64,000 bases of DNA, from the NCBI RefSeq assembly GCF_014201115.1, contig NZ_JACHDO010000001.1, positions 5,890,001 to 5,954,000 of the forward strand. The letters run 5' to 3'. Source of the stretch: Nocardiopsis metallicus. Its GTDB lineage: Bacteria > Actinomycetota > Actinomycetes > Streptosporangiales > Streptosporangiaceae. Positions 34,540 to 42,506 of the stretch are shown here, in pieces (the stretch's first letter is position 1; every line of letters begins with the position of its first letter). Made by a program: the position numbers and the translations under genes. Below the pieces are notes generated by a model. The model did no database searches. It saw only the letters and a program-made list of their open reading frames with translations, and was not told where the DNA came from.

Positions 34540-34782
34540 TCAGGCCGGACGGACCTCGAAGTCCTCGATCACGGTGTTCGCGAGCAGGGTCTCGGCCAGG
34601 CGGCGGACGTCGGCGAGCTTGGCCTCGTCCACCTCGCCCTCGACCTCGACCTCGAAGCGCTTGCCCTGGCGGACCTGGTCGATCCCCTCGAAACCGAGGC
34701 GGGAGCAGGCACCGGCGATGGCCTGGCCCTGGGGGTCCAGGATCTCGGGCTTGAGCATGACGTCAACCACGACGCGGGCCAC
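34540..34782 (-). CDS. purS: Phosphoribosylformylglycinamidine synthase subunit PurS
   Basis: An 80-residue PurS, the small subunit that joins PurQ to PurL. VVVDVMLKPEILDPQGQAI, RQGKRFEVEV and ADTLLANTVIEDFEV-like sequence (AETLLANTVIEDFEV) match the family along its full length. GTG 34782 (GGAGG 4 nt upstream) gives the normal length; a longer frame to 34878 is unlikely. Here it is separated from purQ by a kinase gene and a hairpin. Confidence 0.93.
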   Translation of the reverse strand: MARVVVDVMLKPEILDPQGQAIAGACSRLGFEGIDQVRQGKRFEVEVEGEVDEAKLADVRRLAETLLANTVIEDFEVRPA

Positions 34783-34938
34783 AGGTCCTCCACAGGAAAA
34801 AATGGGTATGCCACTGCTCCGCCGTTCGAAGGGCGCCTCGTCGGGACGCGCCTGGCGGGCGTCGCCAGCGTATGACACCCGAGGACGCGGACGTGTCCCG
34901 GCCAGCTGCCACGCAGGGCTTTTACCGCATCCTTAACG

Positions 34939-34963
34939 GGACTGGCGATGCTTTCGGTACGTT
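34939..34963 (+). promoter_or_regulatory. Possible SigR-type promoter of sigR
   Basis: GGACT, 17 nt, GTT. The SigR consensus in Streptomyces is GGAAT-18-GTT, so this is one base and one spacing step away. It lies 61 nt before the sigR start, where an autoregulatory promoter would be expected. Confidence 0.35.
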
Positions 34964-35023
34964 CGTGACCCGTATCACTCCAATTGATGTCATCATTAGG
35001 AGCGTGTTGCTGCGTCTAACAGT

Positions 35024-35695
35024 GTGGAAGTGATCGTTCGGTCGTCCCTAGGGGGAATCTTGACGACTCTCGAAAAGGATCAGACCTCCACGGCCGGTGT
35101 GACCCGCGACGAGGACCAGACACTGGACTTCGCCACCGCGGTGACGCCGTTCGCAGACCAGCTCTATCCGACGGCCCTGCGGATGACCCGCAATCCGGCC
35201 GACGCAGAAGACCTCGTTCAGGAGACGTTCGCCAAGGCCTTCGCCAATTTCCACCAGTTCCGGGCCGGTACCAATCTGCGGGCCTGGCTGTACCGGATCT
35301 TGACCAACACTTTTATCAACAGTTACCGGAAGAAGCAGCGGGAACCGCGTCAGGAGACCACTGACGAGATCAAGGACTGGCAGCTCGCCGCCGCCGAGAC
35401 GCACACGTCGTCCGGTATGCGCTCGGCCGAGACCGAGGTCCTGGACCACCTGCCCGACTCCGACATCAAGCAGGCCCTGGCCCGCTTGCCGGAGGAGTTC
35501 CAGGAGGTCATCTACCTCGTGGACATCGAGGGCTACGCCTACAAGGAGGTCGCCGCCCGCATGGGGACGCCTCTGGGCACGGTGATGTCCCGACTGCACC
35601 GCGCGCGCCGCCAGCTGCGCGAGATGCTCGCCGACTACGGCCGCGAGCGCGGAATGCGCGTGCCCGCGCCCAAGGCCCGGGACGCGTCCGAATAA
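35024..35695 (+). CDS. sigR: SigR-type ECF RNA polymerase sigma factor
   Basis: A 223-residue group ECF sigma factor closely resembling Streptomyces SigR, which controls the thiol-oxidative stress response. Region 2 reads YPTALRMTRNPADAEDLVQE, then FAKAFANFHQFRAGTNLRAW and LYRILTNTFINSYRKKQREP; region 4 has YKEVAARMGTPLGTVMSRLH. GTG 35024 gives the listed product; TTG 35060 follows a better AGGGGG and starts just before the conserved part. SigR is usually followed at once by rsrA, its zinc-binding anti-sigma factor; here only 284 nt of hairpin-rich DNA separate it from a convergent gene, so rsrA is not adjacent. Confidence 0.9.
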   Translation: MEVIVRSSLGGILTTLEKDQTSTAGVTRDEDQTLDFATAVTPFADQLYPTALRMTRNPADAEDLVQETFAKAFANFHQFRAGTNLRAWLYRILTNTFINSYRKKQREPRQETTDEIKDWQLAAAETHTSSGMRSAETEVLDHLPDSDIKQALARLPEEFQEVIYLVDIEGYAYKEVAARMGTPLGTVMSRLHRARRQLREMLADYGRERGMRVPAPKARDASE

Positions 35696-35727
35696 ACGGG
35701 CACAACCGGCGTTAGTGGGACAAGTGC

Positions 35728-35745
35728 GAGCCCCGTAACGGGCTC
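35728..35745 (+). terminator. Small hairpin after sigR
   Basis: GAGCCC-CGTAAC-GGGCTC, 33 nt past the sigR stop. Confidence 0.5.
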
Positions 35746-35822
35746 CCAGAAGGCTCCGGTTGACGGTTTCAGGCCGCTCGGAGCGAAGCGGGTCGAAAAA
35801 GACAACCGAAGACGCGGCGAGA

Positions 35823-35876
35823 AGTGCGCTCCCGGCCTCCCGAACCCTTGGGAGGGCCCAGGCGCGAAAGCGCACT
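35823..35876. terminator. Nested hairpin between sigR and the CPBP protease gene
   Basis: Outer stem AGTGCGCT/AGCGCACT (35823-35830, 35869-35876) encloses GGCCTCCC/GGGAGGGCC. It lies between two convergent genes and suits both. Confidence 0.6.
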
Positions 35877-35979
35877 CCACCGCCTATGCGGACGACTCGC
35901 GGAATTATCACGGAGAACGCACCGACAGTGACACAGGGTCGATGTCGGTGCCTTCGCCGTGCCTGAGACCGGGTTTGTC

Positions 35980-37050
35980 TCAGCCCGTTTCTGTTTGCGC
36001 GGCCGGGTCCGATCCGGGCCCCCTCGCCGATTCCGGTGCCGGGGTTTGCGGTGCCGGGGTGCGGGGCGGACCCGTGTGCCGGGTCCGGAACCACACCACG
36101 GCCGTGATCACGATGAGGATCACGCAGGGAAGCAGCATGATCGGCGAACCGACACCGGCCGAGCGGTCCATCCCCTCGGCTAGGTCGGTGTGCGTGACGG
36201 CCACGAGCAGGAAGGCGACCGTGTTGTTCACCGCGTGGATGACCACGGCCAGCTCCAGGCCGCCGGTGCGCCACGAGATGAGCGCCAGGGTGGCGCCGAA
36301 GACGAAGTAGTAGAGGTTCAGCCACGGGTCGAACGCCGCGTGCGCCACCATGAACAGCAGGCTCGACACCACGACGCCCAGGACGAGCGCGGCGCGCGGT
36401 CCGCGCCCCCAGCTCGCGGCGACCCGGAAGGCCAGCCCGCGGAAGCCGTACTCCTCACCGGCCGACTGCAGCGGAGCCAGCAGCATCACGACGGCGAACA
36501 TGAGCACGAGGTCGGTGTACAGCCAGTCCGTCTGCTCGTAGGGGGCCAGGAGGGTGAAGGCGCTCATGTAGACCACCCAGATCGGCAGGATGACCAGGAG
36601 AGAGCGGCCGAACACCTCCGGGCGGAAGAGCGAGCGGACCGAGTGCAGGGAAGCGCCCCTCACCCCGTAGAGCCACCGCTGGACGAGCATGCTCCACGGC
36701 AGCAGCATGGCGAGCCCGAGCAGGCCCGCCGCCTGGTTCACGGGGGTGATCTCGAACTCGCCCTCGAACATGTTGCCCCGGCCGAGCGCCATGTCGATCG
36801 CGAAGCCCAGGAACGTGAACCCGAAGGCGAAGACGAGCATCCCGACCATGAGCAGGGCCAGCGCGGCGATGCCCCGCCAGATCTGACGCTTCTCCGTGGT
36901 GAGTACCTCGTGGTACTCCCGGCCGGGAGGCACCGGACGTGGGCCGCGGCGGCGCTTGCGGGGAGCGGGCGGGGCGGGCGGCGGCGTCATCGGCGGGGTC
37001 TGCGCGTTCGCCGGGGGCGTCATCGGTGGTCGCTGCTCTTCGTGGTTCAT
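35980..37050 (-). CDS. CPBP-family intramembrane metalloprotease
   Basis: A 356-residue membrane protein of the CAAX protease/bacteriocin-processing family (ABI). A Pro-rich cytoplasmic N terminus (1-50) is followed by about eight helices. The motifs are GEEYGFRG (EExxxR), VAHAAFD (second site His) and VIHAVNNTVAFL (third). Family members cut proteins within membranes or confer immunity to peptides; the substrate is unknown. It starts at ATG 37050, 82 nt from a 16-bp dyad. Confidence 0.87.
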   Translation of the reverse strand: MNHEEQRPPMTPPANAQTPPMTPPPAPPAPRKRRRGPRPVPPGREYHEVLTTEKRQIWRGIAALALLMVGMLVFAFGFTFLGFAIDMALGRGNMFEGEFEITPVNQAAGLLGLAMLLPWSMLVQRWLYGVRGASLHSVRSLFRPEVFGRSLLVILPIWVVYMSAFTLLAPYEQTDWLYTDLVLMFAVVMLLAPLQSAGEEYGFRGLAFRVAASWGRGPRAALVLGVVVSSLLFMVAHAAFDPWLNLYYFVFGATLALISWRTGGLELAVVIHAVNNTVAFLLVAVTHTDLAEGMDRSAGVGSPIMLLPCVILIVITAVVWFRTRHTGPPRTPAPQTPAPESARGPGSDPAAQTETG

Positions 37051-37131
37051 GCCTCGAACCTAACTTCGGTGAAGGCGGGCCCGGGAGTCCCCGGAATCAC
37101 CGGTTCGCGCTGTGTTTCACCCGGCCCCACC

Positions 37132-37147
37132 GATGACAGATGTCATC
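37132..37147. promoter_or_regulatory. Dyad GATGACA-GA-TGTCATC
   Basis: Perfect 7-bp arms around a 2-nt centre, 82 nt upstream of the protease start and 225 nt upstream of the DUF433 antitoxin gene. The rest of the 321-nt gap holds nothing I can identify. Confidence 0.45.
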
Positions 37148-37371
37148 CGCCGACGGTGTGCTGGGCACCTCACGGCTCTGATGCGGGAGCCCGGCGCCAC
37201 TGCCGCAGGCGCCTGCCGAACCGAAGCCGTTCCACTTCCTGGATTCCACCCATGACGGCCGCCGGGGATCGCTAGGTTGTCCCTCGACAGCGGAGGTGAC
37301 GACACCCTGGTGCCGGGGGCTCTCCCTGACCAGACGTAGGGGATGATGGGCCGTGAGGGAAGGTGGTCGGT

Positions 37372-38037
37372 ATGGACGACATCAGGTTCACCATGGGTGT
37401 GCTCAATGTTTCCGACGCCGCCCGCTACCTGGGGACGCCGCGTTCGACCCTCAAGAACTGGGTTGGCGGCGGGGACGGGGAGCCCGGCCTGGTGCACGCC
37501 CTGCCCCCGGAACCGAGCCGGTTGACGGCGACCATGCCCTTCATCGCCCTGGCCGAGGTCCATGTCCTGCGTGCTCTGCGCCGTGCCGGGGTGCGTCCGC
37601 GTCGGATCCGGCCCGCCCTGGAACGGCTCAGGCAGGAGTTCGGGGAGTACGCCCTGGTAGCACGCGAGCTGGCCACCGACGGTGTGGATGTTCTGTGGGA
37701 CTTCTCCCGAACGTCTCAGGGCGAGGGCATCATCGAGGGAGTCACGGGTCAGCACGTGATGCGGGAGATCATCCAGGACTACCTGAGGTACGTCGTCTGG
37801 GAGGACGACGAGTACCCGGAGCGGCTGCGGTTGATGGTTTCCGAACCGCACGCGGTGGTGATCGACCCGCACCGGTTCTTCGGGCAGCCTTTCTTCGCGG
37901 ACTCCGGGGTGCGCGTGGCCGACGTCGCGGGGATGCTCAGAGCCGACGAGTCCCCCGAGGTGGTAGCCGATGAGTTCGGGATCACCGTCGACTCCGTCCG
38001 AACCGCCGCACGCCTCGCTCTGGGCCAGGCCGCCTGA
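37372..38037 (+). CDS. DUF433/MerR-like antitoxin (VapB45-type)
   Basis: A 221-residue protein. The N terminus has a MerR-like helix-turn-helix (LNVSDAARYLGTPRSTLKNW) and the C terminus a DUF433 domain (GVRVADVAGMLRADESPEVV, then ADEFGITVDSVRTAARLAL). This layout and the following PIN-like gene match the VapB45/VapC45 (Rv2018/Rv2019) type of toxin-antitoxin pair in Mycobacterium tuberculosis. Such antitoxins bind the toxin and repress the operon. ATG 37372 follows GGAAGG; GTG 37363 is also in frame. It overlaps the toxin frame by 68 nt. Confidence 0.8.
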   Translation: MDDIRFTMGVLNVSDAARYLGTPRSTLKNWVGGGDGEPGLVHALPPEPSRLTATMPFIALAEVHVLRALRRAGVRPRRIRPALERLRQEFGEYALVARELATDGVDVLWDFSRTSQGEGIIEGVTGQHVMREIIQDYLRYVVWEDDEYPERLRLMVSEPHAVVIDPHRFFGQPFFADSGVRVADVAGMLRADESPEVVADEFGITVDSVRTAARLALGQAA

Positions 38038-38413
38038 GTTCTACATGGACGAGAACGTGGCGGGCCGGACGACTCGCCGCTGCCTCAGCGACCTCGGCTA
38101 TGTGGTGCATACCCCTGCTGACCTGTACGGCAGCCGAGAGCTGGCTGAGGGCGTACGCGACGAGGACTGGCTCGCCAAACTGACCGCGCACGACTGGGCG
38201 GTCATCAGCAAGGACGAGCACATCCTCCAACGGCCAACGGAACTGGCGGCGTACAAGGCCGCCAGGATCCACATGTTCATGCTGCCCAACAACGTTCGCC
38301 GCGATGACCTGATCGCCCTCCTGCACCAGAACCTCAGGGACATCTGCACCCGCGCGGTGGAGAAGACCCCGGGAGTCTGGCGCGTGACCCGCCAGGGCCT
38401 CACCCAGCTCTGA
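37970..38413 (+). CDS. PIN-like toxin (DUF5615, VapC45-type)
   Basis: A 147-residue protein with a PIN-like/Mut7-C type nuclease fold: FYMDENVAGRT near residue 25 (first acidic pair), EGVRDEDWLAKLTAHDWAVISKDEHIL (second acidic cluster SKD) and RIHMFMLPNNVRRDDLI. This is the DUF5615 pattern of VapC45 RNases. ATG 37970 lies inside the antitoxin gene; a start at ATG 38045 would remove the first core strand, so the long form is preferred. Expected to cleave RNA when not bound by the upstream protein. Confidence 0.78.
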   Translation: MSSGSPSTPSEPPHASLWARPPEFYMDENVAGRTTRRCLSDLGYVVHTPADLYGSRELAEGVRDEDWLAKLTAHDWAVISKDEHILQRPTELAAYKAARIHMFMLPNNVRRDDLIALLHQNLRDICTRAVEKTPGVWRVTRQGLTQL

Positions 38414-38457
38414 GAGCGCCAAGGACGATGTCAGAAAGCCTGGGCCGGATCCGGCCA

Positions 38458-39222
38458 TCAGTCCGGGACAGGGAAGCGGTAGTCGAAGACGGCCATGTCG
38501 GCGCGGATCAGGAACTGCGCCACATCGAGCGGGCCGTCTTCGGTGTGATAGGTCCGGATCACCTCGAACACCGGGGTGCCCGGTGGAATGCGCAGCCGAC
38601 TCGCCTCCGGGCCGGTGGGCATGCGGGCCCCGATCTCTTCTTGGATCTCCCGCACGGGACTCACACGATCGATGTCGGCGATGTGCCCTCCGGGCCCGTC
38701 CACGATCTCGGGGTTCTGCTCGGCGGTGGCGAGGCTGAAGTAGCTGTCCGCGGACTGGTTGATGGTCCCGTCGAGCTTCGTGATGCGCCTGCGCACGAAG
38801 ACGAGGTCGCCCTCCTCGACGTCCGGCAGCCGCTCCACCACGAAGGGCGGGGCGGGGATCTGCGCTGTCTCGGTCTCCTGCTCGACCTTCTGCCCCTGCT
38901 CCGCGCCCTCTGCCCGAAGCACGCTCTGCGGTTCGGGGCCGCCCCACACGGATCGGCTGTAGCGCTGGAGCCCGTAGCGGCGCGCCCTCTTGGGCTCACG
39001 GACGTAGGTGCCGCTGCCTTTCCTGCTGGTCAGCAGCCCTTCCTGGCGTAGGAGGTCGATTGAGCCTCGGGCCACAATCACGCTGACTTCATAACGCTCG
39101 GCGAGTGCGTGGAGTGCGGGGAGTTTGTTCCCGGGGGCGAGGTCACCCCGGCGGATCTGGTTGCGCAGGTCATCGGCGATGCGTACCTGTAGGGGACGCG
39201 CGTCGGTCACCTCGTCGCTCAT
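38458..39222 (-). CDS. GntR/HutC-family transcriptional regulator 1
   Basis: A 254-residue repressor-type regulator: N-terminal winged helix (LRNQIRRGDLAPGNKLPALH, then VARGSIDLLRQEGLL) and C-terminal UTRA ligand-binding domain (PPGTPVFEVIRTYHTEDGPL). An acidic, Gln-rich stretch near residues 100-120 is unusual. ATG 39222 follows AAGGTGAG. A close relative in family but not sequence lies at 39823. Ligand unknown. Confidence 0.88.
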   Translation of the reverse strand: MSDEVTDARPLQVRIADDLRNQIRRGDLAPGNKLPALHALAERYEVSVIVARGSIDLLRQEGLLTSRKGSGTYVREPKRARRYGLQRYSRSVWGGPEPQSVLRAEGAEQGQKVEQETETAQIPAPPFVVERLPDVEEGDLVFVRRRITKLDGTINQSADSYFSLATAEQNPEIVDGPGGHIADIDRVSPVREIQEEIGARMPTGPEASRLRIPPGTPVFEVIRTYHTEDGPLDVAQFLIRADMAVFDYRFPVPD

Positions 39223-39370
39223 GATGCTCACCTTAGTGGCACGCATGTTTGTATGTGAGCTTTTCTTTTGCGCATGGGAACTCCAGCGTGTATAGCACCC
39301 ACCTCTGGGTCCGGTGCGGGGCGTCACGGGCGCAGCCCAAGGGTTCTCCGCAAGCGTTGTGGGTGCTTCG

Positions 39371-39826
39371 CTACCCGAGATCGTCCTCGGCAGTGCTGGT
39401 CAACAGGTGGGTTCCGTCGTGGACGCGGATGAAGGGGCCATCGTCGGACAGCGCGTCGGCGATGCGGATACCCCGGGCCTCGGGTGCGGCGCGGATCGCC
39501 GCTTCGGGTTCGAGCCAGGCCACGGACAGCGCCTCGTCGCTGGGGCGGGCCTGGCCGCCGATCGGTTCGCACAGCAGACCCAGGGAGACCACGCCGAGCT
39601 TCATGTTCTTGTAGACCCCGGTCAGCCGCAGTGGTCGGACCTCGACCCCGGTCTCTTCCCGCACCTCACGAACTGCGCACCGCTCGGGGGTCTCCGCGAG
39701 CTCCAGGACACCGCCCGGCGGCACCCACCGCTCGTCGTCGGCGCGCTGGATGACGAGGACCTTCCCGTCCTCAGGGCGCACCACGATCGCGCTGACACTG
39801 ACACTGTGCAGGACACCGTCGTTCAC
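39371..39826 (-). CDS. Nudix hydrolase
   Basis: A 151-residue MutT-type pyrophosphohydrolase. The Nudix box GGVLELAETPERCAVREVREETGVEV begins near residue 38 (GX5EX7REVXEEXGU). Substrate class cannot be assigned. Its start overlaps the stop of GntR regulator 2 by 4 nt (ATGA), so the two are co-translated and probably work on the same small molecule or signal. Confidence 0.9.
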   Translation of the reverse strand: MNDGVLHSVSVSAIVVRPEDGKVLVIQRADDERWVPPGGVLELAETPERCAVREVREETGVEVRPLRLTGVYKNMKLGVVSLGLLCEPIGGQARPSDEALSVAWLEPEAAIRAAPEARGIRIADALSDDGPFIRVHDGTHLLTSTAEDDLG

Positions 39827-40587
39827 CGTGGCTGCTCCCAGGTGTAGGTGAGGCGCCAGCGCAGTGCGGCGAGGACGTTCAAGCAGGCTTCGACCGGCCT
39901 GTCCCCGGTGTCGAAAGCAGTACGCATGACCTGGAAGACGGGTTGCCCCTGGGCGATGTCGAGGAAGGCGGATTCCTCCGCGGTCGCTCCGCGCACCTCG
40001 ATGTCCTCGGAGAAGCGGACCGGCCCGAAACCGCGCTGGGCCAGCCGCTCGTACATGCCACTCGGGCCAGTGTCGGGCATGGCGATCTCGGTGCCGCCAG
40101 CGACCTGCATGGGGATGTGCGAGATGGCGAGCTGAACGGGCTTCTCATCGGCGAACATGTGCCGCTTGCGCACGAGCACAGTGTCCTCAGGGGCGATCTG
40201 GAGGGCCTCGGCGATCTCTTCGCTGGGTGCTTCCTCACCCCAGTGGACGAGCTCGGTGCGGGGTGTCAGCCCCGCCTCAGCGAGCTCTTCGGCGTAGGAA
40301 CTGCCGCTGTGCGAGGAACGGTAGTCGCGGTCGATCTTCCGAACACGTTTGACGGTCGGGACCTCCAGGACGACGGATCCGCGGCCGTGCTCGGTCCGAA
40401 CCCATCCCTCCGCCTGGAGCATGGACACCGCCCGGCTGATGGAGCTCTGGTTGAGCCCGTACTCCCGAGCGAGGTCCGGCTGGCTGGGCAGCGTGCTGCC
40501 CGGCGCGTAGTCACCCCTCCGGATGGCGTCGCGCAGCAGCGCGGCCACCTGTTTGTACCGCGCACGAGGCGGTTCGAGGGTGCTCAT
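39823..40587 (-). CDS. GntR/HutC-family transcriptional regulator 2
   Basis: A 254-residue regulator with a winged helix at residues 8-75 (LLRDAIRRGDYAPGSTLPSQ, NQSSISRAVSMLQAEGWV) and a UTRA domain (GMYERLAQRGFGPVRFSEDI, QGQPVFQVMRTAFDTGDRPV). ATG 40587 has GAAGGGG upstream. It is divergent from the HATPase gene, and the inverted repeat at 40682-40721 in the shared gap is the probable binding site. Confidence 0.9.
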   Translation of the reverse strand: MSTLEPPRARYKQVAALLRDAIRRGDYAPGSTLPSQPDLAREYGLNQSSISRAVSMLQAEGWVRTEHGRGSVVLEVPTVKRVRKIDRDYRSSHSGSSYAEELAEAGLTPRTELVHWGEEAPSEEIAEALQIAPEDTVLVRKRHMFADEKPVQLAISHIPMQVAGGTEIAMPDTGPSGMYERLAQRGFGPVRFSEDIEVRGATAEESAFLDIAQGQPVFQVMRTAFDTGDRPVEACLNVLAALRWRLTYTWEQPR

Positions 40588-40681
40588 CCAGCGTGCCCCT
40601 TCCGGCATGACGTGTACTCGCGTCCCACCGTAGCGCCGGGACGTACCTGCCCCCTCCTGCCCGGCAGCGCAAGATCTCAAC

Positions 40682-40721
40682 AAACTTATTGCATATGTGT
40701 TGACGGTTATGCCATAAGTTT
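40682..40721. promoter_or_regulatory. Operator-like inverted repeat in the GntR/HATPase gap
   Basis: AAACTTATTGC (40682-40692) and GCCATAAGTTT (40711-40721) pair at 10 of 11 positions, 18 nt apart. The -35 box of the rightward promoter lies between the arms and the right arm covers the spacer, so binding would block transcription. The patch is strongly AT-rich for this genome. Confidence 0.6.
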
Positions 40722-40728
40722 CTATCGT
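40700..40728 (+). promoter_or_regulatory. Sigma-70-type promoter for the HATPase gene
   Basis: TTGACG (40700-40705), 17-nt spacer, TATCGT (40723-40728). A near-consensus housekeeping promoter facing the HATPase gene, about 120 nt before its start. Confidence 0.6.
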
Positions 40729-40848
40729 TGCGTACACCGGTGGTGACGTTGAGTTCCAGCGCACTCCGATGGCATGGGAAACCCCGGCGGGTGTTGCACC
40801 ACCCCCGGGGCCAGGCCGACAACGAACCCTCGAACAGGAGTTGCCGAC

Positions 40849-41397
40849 GTGTCCATTCTCCCTCAGATGCCCACTCCCGCCTACCCGGGGCGGCGCTGGG
40901 AAGCGCGCCAGTACCCCGGAACGCCCTCCACCTGTCCCCGCTTCCGAGCGGAACTCCGCTCTGACCTCGAATCCCTCGCCGGGGTTCCCCGCCACATCCG
41001 CGAGGACGTCGAACTCTGTGCGAGCGAGGCGTTCGCCAACGCCGTCACGCATTCGCGATCCCAGCGCTCCGGCGGCACGGTGATCCGGATGCTCTCCACG
41101 CCCATCGTGATGGGCCGCCAGACCACCCTGCGGCTGTCCGTCATCGATGACGGGCCCCTGGACGCCCGGCCGATGTTCCCGCCCGCACGGCGATCGGTGG
41201 AGAACTGGGCACAGGCCGAGTCCGGGCGCGGCCTCCAGCTCATCCACCAGCTCGCCAACGAGTGGGGCACCCAGCGCTGGGCCGAACCGGACTCGCTGAG
41301 CGTGCTGGGCACGGTGCTGTGGGCCGAGTTCACCTACCCCACCGCCACCGCCACCACCGTGTCCTCTGCCCCGTGTGTCTGCGGAGGCGCCCGATGA
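40849..41397 (+). CDS. RsbW-like ATP-binding protein
   Basis: A 182-residue HATPase protein. N box: EDVELCASEAFANAVTHSRS; G1-like LSVIDDGPLDARP with the ADP-contacting Asp; G2-like QAESGRGLQLIHQLANEWG. The tail ends in CVCGGAR. GTG 40849 has AGGAG 8 nt upstream. It overlaps the next gene by 4 nt. Often such proteins phosphorylate or sequester anti-anti-sigma factors; the partner is unknown. Confidence 0.83.
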   Translation: MSILPQMPTPAYPGRRWEARQYPGTPSTCPRFRAELRSDLESLAGVPRHIREDVELCASEAFANAVTHSRSQRSGGTVIRMLSTPIVMGRQTTLRLSVIDDGPLDARPMFPPARRSVENWAQAESGRGLQLIHQLANEWGTQRWAEPDSLSVLGTVLWAEFTYPTATATTVSSAPCVCGGAR

Positions 41398-41960
41398 GCA
41401 CCGAGACCATGCCCCTCGACCTGCGCCGAGTCCTGGATGCTCCCCGGGGTCGACGCTTCAGCCGCCCCGTGCTCCGGCCCGGAATCCGCCCGGAGGTGCA
41501 TTCCTCCGGCGGTCGGGCACCCGAGTCGCTTCCGCCGTTGGTCTCGCTGGGACGCACCCCGAGGGAGCGCGAGCTCCTCGCGCGGATGCCCGACACCCCC
41601 GGACTGCGTCGCCGCTTCGCCGAGGGAGACCCGCCCGCGTGGCTGCGAGGGGCCGAGTCCGCTGAATCCTGCTGGCGTCAGGATGACGTCTCCGACCGCA
41701 CCCCCGCCCCGGAACCCGCTCCCGCACCGCAACCGGCACGCGAGCCCGCCGAGGAGGCCGAGCCCAAGCGCCCGGTGTCGATCCCCCGCCCCCGCAGGGA
41801 GCAGGTTCCGCGCCCGCCACTGCCCCGTCGCTCGGATCGCCCCCGCCGCCCGGCCAGCCACCGCAAGCCCCGCCGCCGGACCGGCCTCCTCCTGACCGGC
41901 TACGCCCTGGCCGTCACGGCCGGAGCGATGGGCCAGCACCTGCTCGCCCTGCTCGGCTGA
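41394..41960 (+). CDS. Unknown protein with Pro/Arg-rich linker and C-terminal helix
   Basis: A 188-residue protein co-translated with the HATPase (ATGA overlap). Residues 1-95 are cytoplasmic with a conserved-looking LPPLVSLGRTPRERELLARM segment; 100-160 are Pro/Arg-rich and disordered; one helix (GLLLTGYALAVTAGAMGQHLL) ends the chain. This makes a tail-anchored topology. I recognise no family. It could tether or regulate the HATPase at the membrane. Confidence 0.7.
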   Translation: MSTETMPLDLRRVLDAPRGRRFSRPVLRPGIRPEVHSSGGRAPESLPPLVSLGRTPRERELLARMPDTPGLRRRFAEGDPPAWLRGAESAESCWRQDDVSDRTPAPEPAPAPQPAREPAEEAEPKRPVSIPRPRREQVPRPPLPRRSDRPRRPASHRKPRRRTGLLLTGYALAVTAGAMGQHLLALLG

Positions 41961-42046
41961 CCCTCCACAACCCACCCGACAGAACTCACCCGAACGGCCG
42001 CTTCGTTCCAGCAGAGCGGCGCGGTCCTCCTGTGCCCCTTTCCTTC

Positions 42047-42104
42047 GTGATCTTGCTACCAGGAGCAAGTTCGGCGCCGAAATCGCTCCTGGTAGCAAGA
42101 TCAC
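42047..42104. repeat. 58-bp palindrome, copy 2
   Basis: Same sequence as 15627-15682 but extended to GTGATC...GATCAC, with two substitutions in the right arm (GAAATCGC instead of GAACTTGC). The outer flank CCCCTTTC is also shared with one side of copy 1. Confidence 0.95.
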
Positions 42105-42366
42105 GGGGGATATAGGGGCGTGGACGTACCGGCCCGGATGAGGGGCATCTCCGCCTGTGCGCATTCGCGCTGCCACCGAGCAGTCGGCACTGGCTCACAC
42201 GGACTGGGCACTTCCCGGGTTCCGGGCAGGGCGCTATCCGCCCGTTGCGGACAAGTTGCCGCAAAGTAGTTGGAAGACCTTGTAAATGCTAGGGAGCCCT
42301 GGTAACTCGCCTGGTCACGCGTCCGGGAGCATGGGTCGCACAACGTAAAAGGTGCCGCTGGGGTCT

Positions 42367-42440
42367 TGCGCTCCCCACAGTGAGTTCTGTCACGATGTGG
42401 GGAGGGCTGTCCATGACCCTCCCCACACCCTGGGAGCGCA
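42367..42440 (+). promoter_or_regulatory. Nested stem-loop in the pdhA leader
   Basis: Outer arms TGCGCTCCC (42367-42375) and GGGAGCGCA (42432-42440) enclose an 11-bp hairpin, TGTGGGGAGGG (42396-42406) with CCCTCCCCACA (42417-42427). Both stems are perfect. It ends 66 nt before the pdhA start, so it could be a leader RNA structure or a protein site. Confidence 0.55.
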
Positions 42441-42506
42441 TGGGCCGTTAAACGGTCGATCAGCGTTCACCCACGCGAAGTCGGCCCCGAGAACCCGAGG
42501 AGCGAC

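Larger units (their letters stand above)
41961..42506. other. 546-nt gene-free gap before pdhA
   Basis: It contains the second copy of the long palindrome (42047-42104) and a nested hairpin (42367-42440). No coding frame is convincing. The pdhA promoter should be here. Confidence 0.6.

Noticed and set aside
35696..35979. A hidden rsrA gene after sigR
   Set aside because: The interval is 284 nt, too short for a full RsrA, and no HxxxCxxC motif is readable in any frame.
41961..42506. tRNA or riboswitch gene before pdhA
   Set aside because: No cloverleaf or known riboswitch motif was found; only the palindrome and nested hairpin are supported.
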